Below are positions 6,542-9,424 of a stretch of 9,424 bases of DNA, one piece after another; within the stretch, counting starts at the first letter, position 1; each line of letters starts with the position of its first letter. The position numbers and the translations under genes are program-made. The stretch comes from an uncultured Chitinophagaceae bacterium (GTDB taxonomy: Bacteria; Bacteroidota; Bacteroidia; Chitinophagales; Chitinophagaceae): contig CALKVC010000071.1 in NCBI GenBank assembly GCA_937996595.1, positions 1 through 9,424 on the forward strand, read 5' to 3'. Under the pieces are notes generated by a model. The model had not been told where the DNA came from and ran no database searches. It saw only the letters and a list, made by a program, of their open reading frames with translations.

Positions 6542-6934
6542 ATGGATTTTTTCCTGTTACAGGTGAATGTTAACAATGCAGAAAATTATTTACCCATCGC
6601 TCTGCAGGCGGTTTTTGCCATTGGGTTGATAATTACGATTATCATTGGTTCAGATTTTTTAGGCCCCAAACGAAAAACAGCAGATAAACTCCAGAATTTT
6701 GAAAGCGGTATTGAAATCCGTGGAAATGCCCGCCAGCCAATGGCTATCAAGTATTTCCTGGTGGCCATCCTGTTTGTCCTGTTTGATGTAGAAGTGATCT
6801 TTTTTTACCCGTATGCAGTCAATTTCAGGAGTTTGGGCTGGGAAGGCTTTAAGGCGGTAGTACTTTTTGTAAGTTTATTTGTTGCAGGGTTTATATATAT
6901 ATTTAAGAAAGGTGCCCTTAAATGGGAGGATTAA
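6542..6934 (+). CDS. nuoA: NADH-quinone oxidoreductase subunit A
   Basis: Small membrane subunit of complex I, equivalent to mitochondrial ND3, placed where the membrane arm meets the Q-module. The 130-residue product has three hydrophobic helices (about 16-38, 69-90, 102-121). The conserved loop contains NFESGIE (52-58), and the second helix carries the hallmark FDVE (81-84) within YFLVAILFVLFDVEVIFFYP. The loop has Ser where mitochondrial ND3 has the switch cysteine, which is common in bacterial NuoA. The C-terminal KKGALKWED is typical of the family. It heads the nuo operon, followed by nuoB after an unusually long 94-bp AT-rich gap that shows no obvious promoter or hairpin. Confidence 0.96.
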   Translation: MDFFLLQVNVNNAENYLPIALQAVFAIGLIITIIIGSDFLGPKRKTADKLQNFESGIEIRGNARQPMAIKYFLVAILFVLFDVEVIFFYPYAVNFRSLGWEGFKAVVLFVSLFVAGFIYIFKKGALKWED

Positions 6935-7028
6935 TGATTACATGTTAAATAAATTTATAAAGTTGAATTGTATAAAAACATTTAGAATGTAACAACTGTT
7001 ATCATCTCCAAATTTCCAAATCAAGAAT

Positions 7029-7592
7029 ATGTCTCGTCCGGTTCAGTTTAATACTACCACTAAGTTTGAAGGAATTCCCGAAGGGTATATGGGAGAGGGG
7101 TTTATGGCTACAAATTTTGAAAAAGTGGTTAGCCTGGCCCGGAAAAACTCTATCTGGCCGTTGCCTTTTGCCACATCATGCTGCGGAATAGAATTTATGG
7201 CTACAGCAGCCAGTCATTATGACCTGGCAAGGTTTGGCGCAGAAAGAATGAGTTTCTCGCCCCGCCAGTGCGACCTGCTGATGGTAATGGGTACCATTTC
7301 AAAAAAAATGGGTCCGGTACTGCGGCAGGTATACCTGCAAATGGCTGAACCCCGCTGGGTGCTGGCTGTAGGTGCCTGTGCCAGCAGTGGAGGTATATTC
7401 GATACTTATTCAGTGTTACAGGGAATCGACCAGGTAATACCGGTAGATGTATATGTGCCCGGTTGCCCGCCCAGGCCGGAAGCCATCCTGGATGGGTTCC
7501 TTAAAATACAGGAACTGGTTAATGCAGAAGGATTGCGCAGGAGATATAGTGACCAGTACAAGGAACTGATGAACAGCTACGGCATACAATAA
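7029..7592 (+). CDS. nuoB: NADH-quinone oxidoreductase subunit B (N2 cluster subunit)
   Basis: Q-module subunit that holds the terminal 4Fe-4S cluster N2, which hands electrons to quinone at the interface with NuoD. All four cluster ligands are present: tandem Cys51-Cys52 in TSCCGIEFMA, Cys117 in GACASSGG, and Cys146 in PGCPPRPE. Length (187 residues) is in the normal range. The N-terminal MSRPVQFNTTTKFEGIPEGYMGEGF is a short variable extension, and SIWPLPFATSCCGIE starts the conserved core. The gene follows nuoA and precedes nuoC, the standard order. Codon use (CTG, CAG, CGC) matches the upstream genes. Confidence 0.97.
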   Translation: MSRPVQFNTTTKFEGIPEGYMGEGFMATNFEKVVSLARKNSIWPLPFATSCCGIEFMATAASHYDLARFGAERMSFSPRQCDLLMVMGTISKKMGPVLRQVYLQMAEPRWVLAVGACASSGGIFDTYSVLQGIDQVIPVDVYVPGCPPRPEAILDGFLKIQELVNAEGLRRRYSDQYKELMNSYGIQ

Positions 7593-7598
7593 TAAATT

Positions 7599-7654
7599 AT
7601 GCCGGGCAGGATTACTTATCCGGCATCATATTCAAAATCATCAGCATTTGCTGA
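7599..7654 (+). other. Two small hairpins in the nuoB-nuoC gap
   Basis: ATGCCGG (7599-7605) pairs with CCGGCAT (7620-7626) around a 14-base loop. TCAGC (7641-7645) pairs with GCTGA (7650-7654) around a 4-base loop. Neither is followed by a T tract, so they are not typical terminators. They may be mRNA-stability or processing structures within the operon, or chance. Confidence 0.35.
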
Positions 7655-7675
7655 AGTGTAAAAGTTAAGAGCAGG

Positions 7676-8179
7676 ATGTCATTACAAAACGATAGGATTA
7701 AACAGAAACTCACAGAAAAGTTTGCTGACATACTTACCGATTGGCAGGAGCCGTATGGCATGCTCACCTTCACGGCCCCTAAAGACTATAACCTGAAAGT
7801 GTTACAATACCTTTTTGATGATGAAGAACTGCGTTTCAGGTTCCTCACAGACCTGCAGGCAGTGCATTACCCGGATAATAAAGGAGCCGAGCTGGCTGTT
7901 GTATATCACCTCCACAACCTGGTTGACAATGTTCGAATCAGGTTAAAGGTTTATACCGATATCAACCAACCGGATGTATTCAGTGCCACCGCTTTGTACA
8001 AAACGGCCAATTTCATGGAAAGGGAAACCTATGATTTTTTTGGCGTGAATTTTAAAGGCCACCCCAACCTGATCAGGATTCTGAATGTGGAGGAAATGGA
8101 TTACTTCCCGTTAAGGAAGGAATACCCGCTGGAAGACCAGACAAGGATTGATAAGGATGATGAAATGTTTGGAAGATGA
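7676..8179 (+). CDS. nuoC: NADH-quinone oxidoreductase subunit C (30-kDa subunit)
   Basis: Peripheral Q-module subunit that packs against NuoB and NuoD and helps hold the arm together; it has no cofactor. The 167-residue product carries the 30-kDa subunit signature ERETYDFFGVNFKGHPNLIRIL (115-136, given here in pieces as ERETYDFFG and HPNLIRIL), then YFPLRKEYPLED (143-154). It is a stand-alone NuoC, unlike the NuoCD fusion of Escherichia coli. The start at 7676 follows a modest purine-rich stretch, and the N-terminus MSLQNDRIKQKLTEKF fits the family. Codon use is CTG/CTC-rich like the upstream genes. It is 54 bp from nuoD. Confidence 0.95.
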   Translation: MSLQNDRIKQKLTEKFADILTDWQEPYGMLTFTAPKDYNLKVLQYLFDDEELRFRFLTDLQAVHYPDNKGAELAVVYHLHNLVDNVRIRLKVYTDINQPDVFSATALYKTANFMERETYDFFGVNFKGHPNLIRILNVEEMDYFPLRKEYPLEDQTRIDKDDEMFGR

Positions 8180-8233
8180 TTACAGGTTTCTAAAAACAGC
8201 ACCCTGTTTGACAGGCTTACTAATTGATTATTT

Positions 8234-9424
8234 ATGAGTGACCATATTGTTTTACCGGAAGGTTCCATTGAGAAGCAGACAACCACCCTGAACCTGGGGC
8301 CTACACACCCGGCTACCCATGGCGTTTTCCAGAATATCCTGGAAATGGATGGGGAACGGATTATTAAAGCTACATCTACCGTAGGATATATTCATCGTGC
8401 TTTTGAAAAAATTGCAGAACGAAGACCTTACAACCAAATACGCCCACTAACAGATAGATTAAACTACTGCTCATCTCCAATTAATAACATTGGTTGGGAT
8501 ATGACAGTTGAAAAACTATTAGGAGTTAAAATTCCTAAAAAAGTAGATTACATGCGTGTAATTATTATGGAGTTAGCGCGTATTGCAGATCATTTAATTT
8601 GCAACTCTGTTATAGGTGTTGATACTGGTGCTATGACAGGATTTTTATATATTTTTCAATGGCGCGAAAAAATTTATGAAATTTATGAAAGTATTTGTGG
8701 GGCAAGATTAACAACTAACATTGGTCGTATTGGTGGTTTTGATAAAGAATGGACTAAAGAAACTTGGGATAAAATTCATTACTTTCTTGAGCATTATCCA
8801 AAAGCTCTTCAAGAGTTTACAAACTTACTAGAACGTAATAAAATATTTATGGATCGCACAATTAATTGCGGCCCAATTAGTGCAGAAATGGCTTTAAGCT
8901 ACAGTTTTACTGGCCCTAATTTACGTGCCGCAGGGGTTGATTATGATGTGCGTGTTATGAATCCATACTCGTCATATCAAGACTTTAAATTTGATGTGCC
9001 AATTGGCCAAAGTGGCGATACTTATGATCGTTTTATGGTGCGCCAACACGAAATGTGGAATTCGTTAGAAATTATTAGACAGGCTATTAAAAACATGCCT
9101 AAAGATGAGCCATTTAAAGCTGATGTTCCAGATTTTTTCTTACCACCAAAAGAAGAAGTTTACAACAACATGGAAGCTTTAATTTATCATTTTAAAATTA
9201 TAATGGGCGAAACTGCTATTCCAAAAGGTGAAGTTTACCAAAGTGTAGAAGGAGCAAATGGTGAGTTAGGCTTTTATATGATTAGCGATGGAGGAAGAAC
9301 ACCTTATCGTTTACACTTTAGAAGACCTTGTTTTATTTATTATCAAGCATATAGTGAGCTTACTAAAAATGCCATGTTAAGTGATGCGATCATAACAATG
9401 AGTAGTTTAAATTTAATAGCTGGT
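8234..9424 (+). CDS. nuoD: NADH-quinone oxidoreductase subunit D (49-kDa subunit), 3' end cut by the window; composition mosaic
   Basis: Q-module subunit that forms the quinone-binding cavity with NuoB and is related to NiFe-hydrogenase large subunits. The frame is open for 397 codons to the window edge, and the usual end (a short ...GE.DR tail) seems only some ten residues away. Visible motifs are LGPTHPATHG (21-30), the 49-kDa signature GYIHRAFEKIAERR (51-64), TDRLNYCSSPINN (73-85, with the Tyr that probably aligns to the quinone-site tyrosine), ELARIADHLICN (113-124), GARLTTNIGRIGGF (156-169), GDTYDRFMVR (261-270), and EGANGELGFYMISDGG with RTPYRLHFRRP. The protein looks intact. The DNA does not: about codons 1-50 use CTG and CAG as the neighbours do, but after about 8370-8435 leucines are TTA, CTA or CTT and glutamine is nearly always CAA. 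This may be recombination or chimeric assembly. Confidence 0.94.
   Translation, partial: MSDHIVLPEGSIEKQTTTLNLGPTHPATHGVFQNILEMDGERIIKATSTVGYIHRAFEKIAERRPYNQIRPLTDRLNYCSSPINNIGWDMTVEKLLGVKIPKKVDYMRVIIMELARIADHLICNSVIGVDTGAMTGFLYIFQWREKIYEIYESICGARLTTNIGRIGGFDKEWTKETWDKIHYFLEHYPKALQEFTNLLERNKIFMDRTINCGPISAEMALSYSFTGPNLRAAGVDYDVRVMNPYSSYQDFKFDVPIGQSGDTYDRFMVRQHEMWNSLEIIRQAIKNMPKDEPFKADVPDFFLPPKEEVYNNMEALIYHFKIIMGETAIPKGEVYQSVEGANGELGFYMISDGGRTPYRLHFRRPCFIYYQAYSELTKNAMLSDAIITMSSLNLIAG

Noticed and set aside
6692..6709. NuoA FESG loop lacking the cysteine known from mitochondrial ND3
   Set aside because: Serine here is common in bacterial NuoA, including E. coli as I recall it, so it is not unusual.
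6935..7028. Possible internal promoter or small gene in the 94-bp nuoA-nuoB gap
   Set aside because: No TAnnTTTG box, hairpin or credible small frame is visible; it is only AT-rich.
1..9424. CRISPR arrays, tRNA/rRNA genes, insertion sequences or defence genes
   Set aside because: No regularly spaced repeats, cloverleaf-like segments, transposase motifs or terminal inverted repeats were seen on either strand.

Overview
The window looks like Bacteroidota DNA, most like the Chitinophagaceae/Sphingobacteriales group. The signs are a moderate-GC genome, mostly weak Shine-Dalgarno sequences, TAnnTTTG-type promoter elements, a Bacteroidota-style TonB N-terminus, a DUF4836-like lipoprotein start, and separate (unfused) nuoC and nuoD. 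This assignment comes from reading proteins and codons; no database search was possible.

Layout. (1) Positions 1-~290 read on the + strand as the end of an outer-membrane beta-barrel protein. At ~285-300 this runs directly into the antisense of a 5' fragment of a DUF4836-like lipoprotein gene (minus strand, start at 466). Both genes lose their 3' ends at the same place. (2) Minus strand, 512-2364: a low-molecular-weight protein tyrosine phosphatase followed by hisS (histidyl-tRNA synthetase), coupled by a TAATG stop/start overlap. (3) A 174-bp divergent intergenic region with two small palindromes and a candidate promoter. (4) Plus strand, 2539-6415: a TonB-type energy transducer, a two-helix small membrane protein, a PstS-like lipoprotein (ATGA overlap with the membrane protein) and a secreted TPR protein, closed by a strong hairpin-plus-T terminator at 6432-6459. 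(5) Plus strand, 6542-end: nuoA, nuoB, nuoC and nuoD, the start of the proton-pumping NADH:quinone oxidoreductase (complex I) operon, behind a good Bacteroidota-type promoter.

How they work together. The nuo genes encode a membrane-arm subunit (A) and the connecting Q-module subunits (B, C, D), so the right part is respiratory. The TonB/2-TM/PstS-like/TPR group looks like a cell-envelope cassette. TonB would pass proton-motive force to the outer membrane. The PstS-like lipoprotein and TPR protein would act in the periplasm or at a membrane. No ExbB/ExbD or Pst permease genes lie in the window, so their partners must be elsewhere.

Most notable: nuoD is a mosaic. Its first ~60 codons match the neighbouring genes (CTG-rich, GC-rich), but from about 8370-8435 to the end it is very AT-rich with no CTG leucine codon, while the reading frame and conserved protein sequence continue intact. 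Together with the abrupt junction near 285-300, this suggests either real recombination or chimeric assembly at both edges. I do not see a convincing new defence, mobile or RNA system here.
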